Of a DNA stretch of 64,000 nucleotides, positions 26,570 through 37,427 are shown in pieces. Below the pieces are notes generated by a model. It saw only the letters and a program-made list of their open reading frames with translations, was not told where the DNA came from and made no database searches. Source of the DNA: Cristatella mucedo. Its lineage: Eukaryota > Bryozoa > Phylactolaemata > Cristatellidae. The DNA is taken from the NCBI GenBank assembly GCA_009760855.2, contig WPIO01000118.1:833501-897500 (forward strand), written 5' to 3'. Every line of letters begins with the position of its first letter. Position 1 is the stretch's first letter. The position numbers and the translations under genes are program-made.

Positions 26570-27886
26570 TTAGTTGGGGTCAGTCGGCTTCTGCAGTCCT
26601 GTCGCTGTACCGACTCCGAATCCAACGGTACGAGCGTACGCCGTCCAAAGCCCGGCTGGCTGAGTAAGTCGATAACTACCACAGTCGTGAGCTTCCACCG
26701 AAAGACGCCAACACACGGGGGTCACGAACACGCTGCACGGGATACGCGGAATATGGTTCTGTCTCCCGTGCTTCCTGCAGCTCGGGGGGGGGGCAGGGCA
26801 CGAATAAGCATAATGACCTGGCCTCAAGCAATTAAAGCACTTAATATCCCCCGTTTTTGAAAACGGTTTCCTCTCAGCACTAAAGTTTCCTTTTGCCTGT
26901 GCTGGTGTGCTTGATACCTGCTGCAGTTGAGCCACCGTGCGGCTAAGGCTTGCCACTTGATTGATGAGCTCCGACACCTGACCACGCAGGGTGCCTAGCT
27001 CTGCTCTCAAAGCCTGCACGACCGTGGCGTCCGTATTTACCAACACCGCTGCTGCGGTTACGTCACCCACCGCGTCCACAATAAACGGCGCATTTTCGCA
27101 CCTCACAGCAAACTCTAGCGCCTGCCTTTCGTCTCGCGGATTGTTAGCGAAAACATACGACCTAAGGTTCGGCCTAAGGCCATTGATAAAGTGTGACACG
27201 ATTGTACGGCTGCGAGTCTCCGCTGGCAGGTCCCCATAAGCGATCTCGGCTTCGTCGCGAATATCTCGATAAAATGCGAACACAGTTTCGCCTCTTTTCT
27301 TCACTCGAGTCTGCAGGCGTGCTCGCGCGGCATCCTGCCAGAAACCCTTAGCAAATGCATTAGTCAGCGCCGCTTCTGCTTGTTGCAGAGAAAACCCGGC
27401 GCCAGCCGCCACCTGTGCCTCGTCAAAAACTTCTAGCGCGCGTCCCTCCAGATGCGCGCCTAGGCGGCGAAGTTTAATTACGTCGTCCCATCCCAGGCTT
27501 CCTGCTTGTGACTTGTACTCCTTCAGCCATCTAATCAATGATTCCGGTTTTTCACCGGAGAAACGCTGCACGATATTTGTCGTACTCATCCCTGTCAGCT
27601 CCGCGAAGAAATGCAGAGGAAACATAAATTGCGGCGCGGCATGGTACGGCGGCTGCTGCCGAGCGTGCGCATTCGCGCTAGCTTTCAGCTGAGCGATTTC
27701 ATCCATCATCTGCTGCAAGCGTTCCTCTACCAAAAATCCGTCAGACGCTTCACCGGCGCCTGCTGCTGCGCTACTCCCACCCGCTACAGCCTGATGAGCC
27801 TGGCTCATCTCGGGCGGTTTCCCTGGTCTGCCCAGGTACACGTCCCTACCTCTCAGGTTAAAACGACACTGTTTTGCTCGATCCAA
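26570..27886 (-). CDS. gag: Retrotransposon Gag polyprotein, 438 codons
   Basis: Gag packages element RNA into a cytoplasmic particle. The N-terminal 90 residues are low-complexity with a short helical segment (VEERLQQMMDEIAQLKA). Residues about 108-265 look like a retrotransposon capsid domain: IVQRFSGEKPESLIRWLKEY, then ARLQTRVKKRGETVFAFYRD and ERQALEFAVRCE. A coiled-coil-like stretch follows (LRGQVSELINQVASLSRTV). A zinc knuckle CX2CX4HX4C, reading CFNCLRPGHYAYSC, lies at about 350-363. Straight after it comes a 10-C homopolymer (G run at 26784-26793 on the plus strand), so the last 70 codons may be in a shifted frame. The ATG is about 95 bases after the primer binding site. The frame is uninterrupted, which suggests youth or selection. 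Confidence 0.85.
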   Translation of the reverse strand: MDRAKQCRFNLRGRDVYLGRPGKPPEMSQAHQAVAGGSSAAAGAGEASDGFLVEERLQQMMDEIAQLKASANAHARQQPPYHAAPQFMFPLHFFAELTGMSTTNIVQRFSGEKPESLIRWLKEYKSQAGSLGWDDVIKLRRLGAHLEGRALEVFDEAQVAAGAGFSLQQAEAALTNAFAKGFWQDAARARLQTRVKKRGETVFAFYRDIRDEAEIAYGDLPAETRSRTIVSHFINGLRPNLRSYVFANNPRDERQALEFAVRCENAPFIVDAVGDVTAAAVLVNTDATVVQALRAELGTLRGQVSELINQVASLSRTVAQLQQVSSTPAQAKGNFSAERKPFSKTGDIKCFNCLRPGHYAYSCPAPPPSCRKHGRQNHIPRIPCSVFVTPVCWRLSVEAHDCGSYRLTQPAGLWTAYARTVGFGVGTATGLQKPTDPN

Positions 27887-27980
27887 TTTACACGCCTACA
27901 AGTCTAATTCAGGAGACCTACTCAAGCAAGCCGCCTCTTGCGGAGTTTCTCGTCCTAGGATCCTACCTGCAATTTGACAA

Positions 27981-27998
27981 GTCCCCGTTCGGGCGCCA
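27981..27998 (-). promoter_or_regulatory. Retroelement primer binding site, tRNA-Lys type
   Basis: The minus strand reads TGGCGCCCGAACGGGGAC, three bases after the LTR-like end TTACA. It is complementary to the 3' end of lysine tRNA of the UUU class, apart from one T-stem base relative to the vertebrate tRNA. This supports an LTR element using tRNA-Lys to prime first-strand synthesis. Confidence 0.75.
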
Positions 27999-28001
27999 AA
28001 A

Positions 28002-29110
28002 TGTAACGCCGAAGGCTCGGCGGGGTAGGCTTGACCTGCCGCTTGCCTAGCGGCGTAACCTAGCGCCTAATGCCGTTCGGTGCGCGCCTACGCGCAATAA
28101 GCTGGCCGCCACGAAACGAGCGTTTCTGGCTCTGACCTGCTTACCGTTACTAAAGGGGGTCGCGAGTCCGCGGCGTGAATTGGAAGCGAGACACACAGAT
28201 TGGGGATTTTACTGAACTTTATTCGCAAGCGCACAAAGTCGCTGCGCGTCTAGTTCAGCTTTATCTCCACACTCCTCGCACGTTCTCAGCTGCACTAACA
28301 CTCTTACGGAGGGAATACTCCTCCACACTAAGCGCGACCCGGACCCTAAACCCTAACCGGTGAACTAGGAATCCGTTCCCACCTGTGCCGAGGGAATACC
28401 CCAAACACGCCAACTTAAACACTCTTGCGGAGGGAATACTTCTGCGCCCTGAAGCGCGAACCGGAGTCTAAACCCTGACCGGTGAACTAGAACTCGGTTT
28501 CCACCAGTGCGACAGGAATACTCCACACACGCCAACTCAAGCACTCCTGCGGAGGAAATACTTCTCCACACTGGGGCTGCTTACGTGTATAATGGGAAAC
28601 GACCCAAATAGACGGAGCCCGAACCAGAGTCTAAACCCTGACCGGTGAACTAGAACTCGGTTTCCAACAGTGCGGCAGGAATACTCCACACACGCCAACT
28701 CAAGCACTCCTGCGGAGGAAATACTTCTCCACACTGAAGCGCGAACCGGAGCCCAAACCCTACCCGGAGAACTAGGGCTCCACCGACGCCAACTACGCCT
28801 AGCTCGCACCGGCAAATCCCTATGCCGAGACCACGTGCTAGCGCGCACACACAACACACAAAAGAATCACAAAATGCCAGCTCGGGCGCGATACGAGCGT
28901 ATTCGGTGGAGTCCACCGAATCCTCCTAGCGCTGTCTTGTCCTGTTCCGTCCATCGTCGGCGGACAGCCCGCCCTCCTCCCTCGCTTTCAGAGAAACGAG
29001 TGCGACGGCGTCGAAGCCGGACCAAAGACAAAAGACCGTAAGACCAAGAGCGAGCGTCGCTCGACTCTTAAGTACCTAGCTGAAACAATGGGGCAAGAGC
29101 TTAGTGGTAT
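28002..29110 (-). repeat. Putative 5' LTR region
   Basis: The 3' edge is set by GGCGTTACA next to the primer binding site. The other edge is unclear; a TGTTTCAGC near 29079-29087 on the minus strand is one candidate start. The region contains the tandem array at 28262-28790. No second copy of this LTR was seen in the window. Confidence 0.6.
28262..28790. repeat. Four tandem units of about 120 bases inside the LTR
   Basis: The word CACTC(T/C)T(G/A)CGGAGG recurs at about 28301, 28420, 28543 and 28708. Each copy is followed by AATACTTCT, GAAGCGCGAACCGGAG, CCGGTGAACTAG and CACGCCAACT blocks. The last interval is longer because of an insertion of about 45 bases near 28575-28620. Confidence 0.85.
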
Positions 29111-31564
29111 TAGGACCCTCCCGTGTAGACTTGTTTAGTTCCCCTGTTGTTGTTGGCGCGACTGTAGTTCCGGCCTGATTACCTGCCCTAACCTCGGCCG
29201 GGCTAGAGGCCTTATGGAACCAGCTACCCAGGACGACCGCTGCATGTTTGTTGTTCAGCTAATTAGACTGCAGAACGAGAACGGGCAACAGCCAGAAGCA
29301 TAAGCAGGGGGCAGAGACTCACTCGGTTCGTGCCCCACTTCAGGAGCCGTGGACTGAGAGGGACTCTTATTTCGGGCACGTTTATATGGGCATGAATGGA
29401 TCATCTTTAACAAAATGCCCTTGACTCAACTCACCCACTACAGGTCATGCTTTTGAGGACCCAGCAACTCGAGCCTTTGCTTATACGAGACGTTCGATTA
29501 CTGTAACCACGTCCATGTCTGCCGGTCGACCTGCTCACAATCCCTAGCAATCACCTTAAATCCAAACTATTCGCACCCACACCCCATGCTCATGTACTGT
29601 TTGTATAGTTCTTCACAGCGGCTTTCTGATATATTCATTCAATAATCCACCTAAAACCTTTCTTTGAATAAGTTTTTTGGAAGCTTGTTGAAATTTGCAA
29701 TTTGGCATCGATAGAGGCGTAGCACTACGAGTGACGTCAAATTGAGCACCATGAATGACTAGGTGCCATCGAGCACTGGTGTTGCACGGGTGTGCATCGT
29801 TACCTGACTGTGAAATGCATTTATATTTGATTTTGGAAATAAATGGGCAAACCACTCAGAATACAACCTCCCCCTCCCCCTAGGAGCAAGTCCTAGGGGG
29901 AACGGTCCTCAAGGGTTGGCAATACCGCTTTGCAGCAGTCTCGCTAACCAGCTTCACGCTCAGAGGTGGTTGCTTCAACTCCTCATCATGGTTTGCGATC
30001 TGGACTCAGTTTTAGCTGAAGTCCTGGCGAAACATACTTTAGAAATGATCCCTAAAAGTATGATCTTAACTAGCTTAGGGCTAAAACATGACTATATTGT
30101 ACCTGTTGACAGTTGACAATGAGTGTGTACGCTGTTCCTTTATACTTTACCGACATCGCGGCACTTTTAAAGAAAGAAAAATACTTAAACATCAAGTAAA
30201 ATAATATCCTGATTTTGCATCTAATTTATTACAAGAACATAGCATAGACTCCCAGTGATCCACAGGAGGCCAAGTAAAGACTTCCGCTGATTTACCGGCG
30301 GAGATAACTCGTCCTGACAGGTTTAGCTAGAGTATCCTTCTTAAGAGTAAGGAAAAGCAGTGCCTTTTCGGACAGCTGACGTCCTATAGTCACCCGAGAA
30401 TGGCATTGAATCAGTGTTCTCAGCATATCAGTCTGCCGATACCGACGAACGGCGCCGATAGATAGCCAGCCTTGGGCTGCAAGCGACGGTCTTTAGGGGA
30501 CGCGAGAAAGGTCCGGGGATAAAAGCTCCAGACTACCCCACCGCCGTTGCTTACAGTGTACAGAAAAGCTCCAGGCAGGTAACACCGCGCGCTGTTCCAC
30601 TGTTTCCCGTCACAGCCGCACGTAGGCGGCGACGGATTCTACGCCGCAGCGGCGTCGGAGCCGGCCAAGCGGCAACGATATTGCGGAGTGGCGGGCCGAC
30701 GGCTGAAAGCGGCCGATGTCCACGGCTGATTACTTCGGCTGGACTCGCGAGCTGCGTAACTACGCGCCAGCGCTGACCATCGCTAGGAGGATAGCGCCGA
30801 AACGGTCGCTCCCTGCACGTTACCTCTGAGGTCGTTGCCTTGCCTCGGCCGCGGAGCCGCCGCTGCAGGGTTCGCAGGCCGATTGCGACCGGGTACAGTC
30901 AAGATGCGCGCGTACACATTTGCAAGGACGGACACGATGACACGGACGACCGTCTCTGCGGTATCCGTCCGTCGAAGAGGCAGGCAAGCTGATATCGAGC
31001 CGGGCTTCGCTGACAGAGAAGCTCGCGACGCTCCCACATCGTAGCCACTGGCCGACCGTTACCCGCGACCCGGATGTTGCCCGCGTTCCGGATGTTGTCC
31101 TGCGGCCTACCCTGCGAGCTGGGCGGCCGACATCCACTCGCGGAATGGCCGTGAAAAGCGCAAGGCTACGTTCTGGCCCAACCGAGCTTGTTCGCGGTAA
31201 TTGCGAGCGGTGGCTTCACAGGTGCCAGTTAGCGAGGCGTTCTGTAGTGGCGGCCTGTTCTCTAGCATTGGAAACCGCTCGCCGGTGCCAAAATAGCGAC
31301 GCCTACGAATATTCGTCTTCGGTTTAAATGCTGCCCGAATCTCGAGCACCCGATGCATGCGCCTCTCGCAGCCAACTAAACGCCGAAGATGCCCGGTCCG
31401 AATGGCAGCAATGGTGTCCTCTGACTTTTGTCATTTAGCCGTGCCTCTAACCAATCTCACATACTTTGCAAACAGTGCTTGTGGCTCGTATACTTTTGTC
31501 ACAACGCAGAAGTTCGTCCCCGGGCTCTCTACCGGTGGACTGTGCGATGCAGCGCTGCAGTGTG
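29111..31564 (-). repeat. Right arm of 2.45 kb inverted repeat
   Basis: Reverse complement of 24054-26513. The outer end reads CGCTGCAGTGTG and is followed at once by unrelated flank (ATCTAGG). No target-site duplication was detected when the flanks TTTTAAC and ATCTAGG were compared. Confidence 0.95.
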
Positions 31565-32139
31565 ATCTAGGCCACCGAGCCGTATTAGTGTAGTCGTTCG
31601 CAATGGCTACCGTTAAACGCTGGTAGCATGCATCGGCTTTGCATCAATAACTCGCTGACCGGGATTCCTTAGGCTCATTGCGTCGCCGGTATTTGTCGTG
31701 CATAGTTTGGGAGAACCAACACTTAGAGCGCTGCGTTTTTGGCCTAGTTTTGTCCGGATGTGAATGCCCCGCACGCTGTTTGCGACACTACCTTCTCTCG
31801 TTTGGCTGGCGCCAAATTGTGTAGACAGACTTAACAAGTACTGAGTCACCGTTTGGGATTGCTAGAAACGCATTTTTTGTTGTCAACGGCTCAGAATCTT
31901 ACCAAAGCTGTCACCCAGGTTGCTTCGATAAGTTGCTTGAAGCATCCCCTTCCTAAACCCTGGCGCCATGACCTAGGTCGTAGATTCGAGTCCGAACTCC
32001 ACTTTTCTGCTTCAAGCAGCGCGTTAGTCGCTACAGCTATTCTGCCGCTGTGTTAATGAGCCTGTTAAATCAGACCAACTTTACGCAGTAGTAACTTTTA
32101 ACTAGATTGGTAATTGCATTTTCGTCGTTGGCCTATATA
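31565..32139. other. Unassigned flank of the inverted repeat
   Basis: No gene or recognised repeat. Confidence 0.4.
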
Positions 32140-32240
32140 AATTATTTGTATAGTACCCAATGAAAACTTAATATCTATCCGGGCGCTTTCCATAACGCCG
32201 CAGGGTTCGACCCCGTGACCTCGATCGTCTAGCAAAGCGC
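32140..32240 (-). mobile_element. SINE family 2, partial
   Basis: It starts with the tail in reverse (ATTTGTATAGTACCC) and reaches the B box GGGTTCGACCCCGTGACC. The tRNA 5' half is lost. Confidence 0.65.
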
Positions 32241-32365
32241 ATTGAACTCAGTCATTTGTGTTGTATGAATTTACAAAGCTACTGCAAGCGCATCAGCAGG
32301 CGGTACTTTACTTATGAATTTCTCTCGATACTGAATACAAAATTCAACCAACGGCAACGATGAGC

Positions 32366-32545
32366 AATAAATAAATAAAAATAATAAATAGCTTATTTAA
32401 CAGCCACATTTTGTATAGTTGCAAAAGAGCATTAGAGACTATTACCACCGCTTGCAGTTGAGAAAGAGGATTGCCCGTTGCATGATTCAAACGTACGACT
32501 CGGTCGTGAAGAGCGAACACTTTATTTCGTGGGCTATAAGCATAA
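32366..32545 (-). mobile_element. SINE family 1, diverged copy
   Basis: It opens with an ATAAATAAATAAA tail, then the body CCACCGCTTGCAGTTG and a decayed B box ending ACTCGGTCGTGAAGAG. Confidence 0.75.
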
Positions 32546-32967
32546 TGGGCTATAAGCTATAGCAAGCAGTAACTGCTAGCATTGGATACATCTCAGCGAT
32601 TCGGCGACGTGGCCCCGGAACGGAGCCTTGCGGTGTCTCAAAAATTCATACGAAACTGGAATGAACTGTGAGCATTACAATTCGCCACTCAAGTGTTAGG
32701 GAGCCGGGAAAGCTTAGCCCAGCCTCCTCTGAGACTTTCAGGGATTTCGAGCAGAGATCGGAGGACGCGGCTTTACAAAGCAACGGTGAAAAACGTGCGG
32801 GATCATAAGAAAAGCAATCGCTAGCATTTTTCAAAGCAAAAAACTATGCAAGAAAATGATGCAAAACGTATAATTTAACCCAAAAGCCTAGCGAAAAACC
32901 TATCGCGAACGGAAGCAAAAAAGTGTGCTCTGTTGCTATGTCGTCCTTTTCGGTCTATCACCATTTA

Positions 32968-33158
32968 TAAATAAAAATAAATAAATCCTAGCTGATTAAA
33001 CAGCATCTTTTTGTATAGCGACAGAAGAGCCTCTGCGGCTATCACCACCGCTTGCAGTGGCGATACAGAATCGCCCACCGCAGGAATCGAACCAACGACG
33101 TCGGGACCAAGGTCGTGAAAGCAACCACCTTACCTGGTGCGCCATCACGGCTCACCTT
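32968..33158 (-). mobile_element. SINE family 1, near full length
   Basis: It runs from the (ATTT)n tail through CACCGCTTGCAGTGGCGATA and the B box to the 5' end (AGCCGTGATGGCGCACCAGG on the minus strand). Confidence 0.88.
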
Positions 33159-33449
33159 GCTGCAACACGACCAGGTTGATTGAATTGATTGGTTGAAACG
33201 ATCGGTTGAATAAACCGGAATGCACGGATCAAAACTATAAACATCAACCCAAGGCACAAATGTGCCAAAGCGATCATCTGCAATCAAAACCAAGCCGTGA
33301 CCTATCTAAAAAGCCTCCACTCATGTGACAATACGCTACACATTGTATTGTTTTGCGTTTTATTTTGGTGTGGATATTATTGCAAGGATCTGTATTTTGT
33401 CTTATTTTGATTTATTATTATAATTTTTATGGGTGTGTTTCATGAGCCC

Positions 33450-33534
33450 ACTATCTCGAGCCCACGAGGTCATGGGTTTGAGTCCTGCGGCTTCTTGAAT
33501 AGAGATAAAGTTTACTTAGGGGTTTATACAATAT
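33450..33534 (+). mobile_element. SINE family 2, fragment
   Basis: GAGGTCATGGGTTTGAGTCC (B box) and AATAGAGATAAAGTTTACTT (tail) are recognisable. It abuts the inverted copy at 33535. Confidence 0.55.
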
Positions 33535-33672
33535 AATTCATTTGTATAGCGCCCCAAGAGAACTTAATCTCTATTCAGGCGCTTCACATATGCCTCGGGG
33601 CTCGAGCCCACAACCTCAGCCAGACCTTGGTCGGTGCGAGCACCTTAACCGCTAGACCAAACCAGCTCGGCG
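33535..33672 (-). mobile_element. SINE family 2, well-preserved copy
   Basis: Nearly identical to the copy at 20025-20160 across tRNA half, body and tail. Confidence 0.9.
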
Positions 33673-33769
33673 ACAATAAATTATTTATACATATACATAA
33701 ACAAATATATTTATATATTTCTTGCTTAAACCTGTTTTGAAGTAGGCAAACGACGGGCTATGCGGACTG

Positions 33770-34020
33770 GTCTACGCTTAAACAAGGTAGTCTTATGCGT
33801 GCTGACACTGTGCATGCTGCCACTAACCACATTTGCATGCTGACCCTGTGCATGTCACCCCTAACCACATTATTCATTTCGTTTGTTTTTTCAGGCATGA
33901 TTTTACTTACCATTCAATTGCATTTCACTTTACAGCAAATGTAAAGCGCCTAGAGAGAGAGAGATTAAGTTCTCTGAGGGCGCTTTATCAAGTGAATTAT
34001 TATCATTATTATTATTATTA
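33770..34020 (+). mobile_element. LINE 3' end
   Basis: LINE 3' UTR words (GTGCTGACACTGTGCATGCT, CATGTCACCCCTAACCAC) lead to the terminal hairpin GTAAAGCGCC..GGGCGCTTTATC and an (ATT)n tail. Confidence 0.8.
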
Positions 34021-34854
34021 GTCTCTTGGGGTTCAGTTCTGTCGCCTCTCAGAAGTTTAGCAGGAGATTAGCTTCTCTGTGGAGGGGGGAGCTTAGCGAA
34101 ATGAGATACAGACCTGTTGTCTTGATGAGGCACTTGGGTAAGCTGAGGCCAGGACGAGGCGCTGACGCAGGGAACTGCTGGTAGATCGGTTCGCAGAGGT
34201 TGTGGGGAGCGGCCGAGGGAATTTTGCTGTAGCTGCACTGAGGTCGGGCTGTGTGTGCGCCGAGGGTCGTGCTAGGAGTAACGACAGGTAGCTTTTTCAG
34301 TAGCGAATCCTTTACAGCGGCAAAAGCGGCTGGGTGAACTTTAGGGGTGGCTGCAAAGATGGATGTGGTGCCCCGACCTAGAGCGATTGCAATACTGCTG
34401 CTAAGCTGCATGCCGCTCTTTCTCCATCATGCTTGTACGAAAGCATGGGGAGCGTTTGAAAGAGAAGTTTGCGAAAGAAAGAGCGTTTGCGACAGGATTC
34501 GATGGACCGCTAAGACATGTCTGAACGTCACGAGGCTTAGAGCTTTTAAACTGCTGTTGAAAGCAGCATTTGTCGTAGCATTCTAGGACGATTGCAGGAA
34601 AGCAAGCTCCCGGGACGTATGACCAGAGTCGCAAGTATGCAAAGGTAAGCAAGGGTCAAGTTCGCCGGGATCAGGTGTCAGGGTCAGGGTCTTAAGTTAA
34701 TAGGACGAGTACCCGTCACGTTATAACTCGTCTAAAATCATATAGGCGAATAAATCTCGAAAATAGGCTCCACATTGGGACGCCTTTCTTGAACCCGTAA
34801 TCGCAGCAACAATACTAATAGTAACGGTAATAAGTCTTGTGTACAGTCCTTCAA
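34021..34854. other. Unassigned sequence; short frame 34359-34586 noted
   Basis: A plus-strand frame from an internal Met (MDVVPRPRAIAILLLSCMPL) has a signal-peptide-like start and several cysteines, but only 76 codons. There are no splice signals or homology I can name. Treated as unproven. Confidence 0.25.
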
Positions 34855-35280
34855 AAGAACCGGAAGTATATTCAGGCGCTTTACAACTCGTTGCAAAAGA
34901 AGCAATAACCAAGAGCTAATAGCGAGCAATGTACGGTGCGTAAACAAACAAGCAAGATTTTCACGACCGCTGGTTTGTACGATCACGGTTAGTAGAATGC
35001 ACTGAATAACGCATAGAAGTACGCACTCAATGCACGCAGGGAAAAAAGATAAATTCTCTTGAGTATCGCTCTTGCCCTTGCTATATGCAGTTTCAGACAC
35101 AAAAGCACACAAAGGACAAATGGCTCGGGCGGAGCGAAGGCTATTAGGAACAAGTGTTTTATTCAGTGAATTGTTGAATGTCATAAGATCAAGATCTTTT
35201 GTGTTGGCAGTCGGCGAGTTCCAGGCTTTGGGAGCATGGTAATGGAAAGCACGGTCTCCAAGTGATTTGAAATTTGTAAT
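34855..35280 (-). mobile_element. LINE 3' fragment, degenerate
   Basis: GCGAGTTCCAGGCTTTGGGA and ACGGTCTCCAAGTGATTTGA match the LINE C-terminal coding part (AWNSLP and SLGDRAF motifs) in reverse. Confidence 0.65.
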
Positions 35281-35289
35281 ACAGATAGC

Positions 35290-36600
35290 AATATATTTTG
35301 TATATTACCCTCACGGAACTGAATCTCTTTCAAGGAAATTTACATTTGCTGCAAGGGAATCGTGTCTACATGGTTAGTGACAATATGTGAATTATCAGCA
35401 CACATAAGCACGCAAAGGACAATGCGCATGAACTCTGCAAATACTGTGAGGAACAGGTGTGTTTTTAGCATCATTTTGAATGTCGTAAAGTCAGAGGATG
35501 TCATGACCTCAGTTGGGAGTGAGTTCCAGGCATTGGGGGCATACGAACTAAAGGCAGGGTATCCAAAATATTTGAGATTGATTAGAGGCACAGCCTCTAA
35601 TTCCTTCAGTGCCGACTTGAGTCAGAAGAGCGGGTGGTTCGATGCCTGGCCTAATTGGGGGAGTAGTTCTGATAGGCAAGCTGGAGCAAGAGAATAGTCA
35701 CCTGAAAGTGGCAAACCCTTGAAGTCCGAGTCAGCGAAGGTCGGCAAGAATTGGTCGAATGCGGCCCCTGCTACGTTAACGGCAGACAAGCCTAGCTGCA
35801 GAGTTTTGCACCAATTGTAAGCGTCTGATGGCAAAGACCATATGACCAGCAGGCAATGAGTTACAGAAGTCGATTGGGGCACGACCAATCGATCAGAGCA
35901 AGGTGAACACATGGTGCGACGTGAGACCTAGTGTGAGCTGCTTCAAATACGTAGGCTGGAGAAGGGAGTGTGCAGTGAAGATCAGTGAGAAGTGGTGCAA
36001 TGTGGTACGTAAATTGTTTGAGACAGATAAGATATAACTATCGAGTTTAAACCGGCTGAAAGTGTCCTAAAGTACATGGGCAGGAAGATATACAAGCAGT
36101 GAGTTTAAGAAGTCTCAACGGAATGTCACGAATGCAGGGACCAGCTTGGCTGTGGTTTCCTTATCTATAAAAGCTAGGATTTTCGCAATGTTAGTTTCAT
36201 GAAAGTGGGCAGACTTGATTGTCGAGGTGATGTGCTTATTTAGTGACAGGTCATTTAGAAAGAGAAAATTAGATCCCGTGCAGGGGCTACAGCAGATATG
36301 CTGGCTCAGTCAACTTGTAGAGTTAGGCATTCCAGTTTCTGAGTAACGGCTGGTTTGCAAATAATTAGTAGGTTGGATCTGTCATCATTTAGTTTAATAC
36401 ATTTTGCCACCATCCTAGTGCGAATGTCATCAATTCGTGCTGCAGGAGAGCTGACGCAGTTTGAGATGCTGGAAGGCTGAGGCGGGGTCGAAACATAACA
36501 AGTACAGCTGCGTATCTGCATGAATATGACAGCTTGGATGGTGCGTATCGGTTACGTCGGTAAGTTGGATAGTGTAAATTGTGAGCATAAGTAATCCTAA
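35290..36600 (-). mobile_element. CR1/L2-like LINE, 5'-truncated
   Basis: The tail AGGGTAATATACAAA lies at the left end. The frame then gives LKTHLFLTVF, YAPNAWNSLPTEVM, the connection-domain segment near 35770-35900, and an upstream reverse-transcriptase end near 36300-36600. Many stops and indels are present. Confidence 0.75.
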
Positions 36601-37335
36601 ACAAAAACGGATCCACATACTCCAGGAAGCCGTCAGTCATGGCTTCGGTCTTGCTTCTTGCGTCTTTGGTGCATCAAGTCGCCAAGAGAAACGAGGATGG
36701 AGGACCGATGAAGCCGGCGCGCTAGGAAACGCCGGCCGCCGCAGAGGCCGGATAACGAGGCGACGGGCGTCGAAGGTTATGGCCGAGATGCAGACGTCGA
36801 CGGAGCCTCGCCGCGGGGCCATGCCGCAGCTCCGGGCGCTCGCAGGGCGCGCGGCTGCGGCGGGACAGACGCCGTTTCGTATCTATGTTGCAACCGCGTC
36901 GATCGCTCGAGTCGATCGGTCGTCGAGCTGGCGAGGGTGAGCCTCGGACTGCAATAGGGACAGCGGCCTTCCCATGACCACGCTACGTCCAGGGATAGGA
37001 GGAAGCACGAAGGAAGCTGGTCCGCAGGCAAAATCCTACCGAAGAAACTTTCCCTATTAAGGAGGAGTGCCGCTGCACCGGGCGAGCGGCCGCAGCCGGC
37101 TTGAGGCGCGCCCGGGCAGCTCAGGCCGGTCGATAGCACTCACTGTTTACGGTGTAAAATTGAAGTAAAGCACTGCCGCTCGCTGATAAGAAAATTAAAT
37201 TTTTATCGTTGACTAAAAGGTCCGGCATCGAACCAGTCGAATTCGGGACGCTTTGCAGCTAGCTACCGGCGGTCGCCGCGTGACGTCGCGGTTCGCGGCC
37301 ATGTGCAAGCTAGGTCAAGTTTTGGCGGGAAAAGC
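36600..37335. other. 5' flank of DHFR copy B
   Basis: A CpG-rich stretch at about 36690-37140 lies upstream of the DHFR-B start and is a plausible promoter region. No specific core motif was assigned. Confidence 0.35.
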
Positions 37336-37427
37336 ATGCCTTGTCCGCCTGCACCCGTGAATATCGTCGTGGCCGCGTGCAAGAATATGGGTATAGGGAA
37401 AGATGGTGGAATACCGTGGAGGCTAAG
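37336..37427 (+). CDS. DHFR: DHFR copy B exon 1
   Basis: The start is [19 protein letters not shown]. It is six residues longer at the N-terminus than the usual DHFR start but has no nearer Met. It ends IPWRL plus two bases at the donor GTAATG. Confidence 0.93.

Larger units (their letters stand above)
26514..29110 (-). mobile_element. Gag-bearing LTR retroelement remnant in the inverted-repeat loop
   Basis: In minus-strand order the loop contains an LTR-like region (about 29110 to 28002) ending GGCGTTACA, a primer binding site (27981-27998), a short leader, and one Gag frame (27886-26570). No protease, reverse transcriptase, RNase H, integrase or second LTR is present before the loop ends. 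It looks like a truncated or Gag-only Ty3/gypsy-type element. The 5' edge of the LTR could not be fixed. Confidence 0.8.

Noticed and set aside
28343-28358. Telomere-like CCCTAAACCCTAA
   Set aside because: Only two units inside the LTR tandem array; the other units read CCCTGACC.
24034-31584. Target-site duplication around the inverted repeat
   Set aside because: Flanks TTTTAAC and ATCTAGG do not match for any usual duplication length.
34359-34586. Possible small secreted protein (signal-peptide-like start, four cysteines)
   Set aside because: Short, no splice or family support, and a longer frame is open on the other strand.
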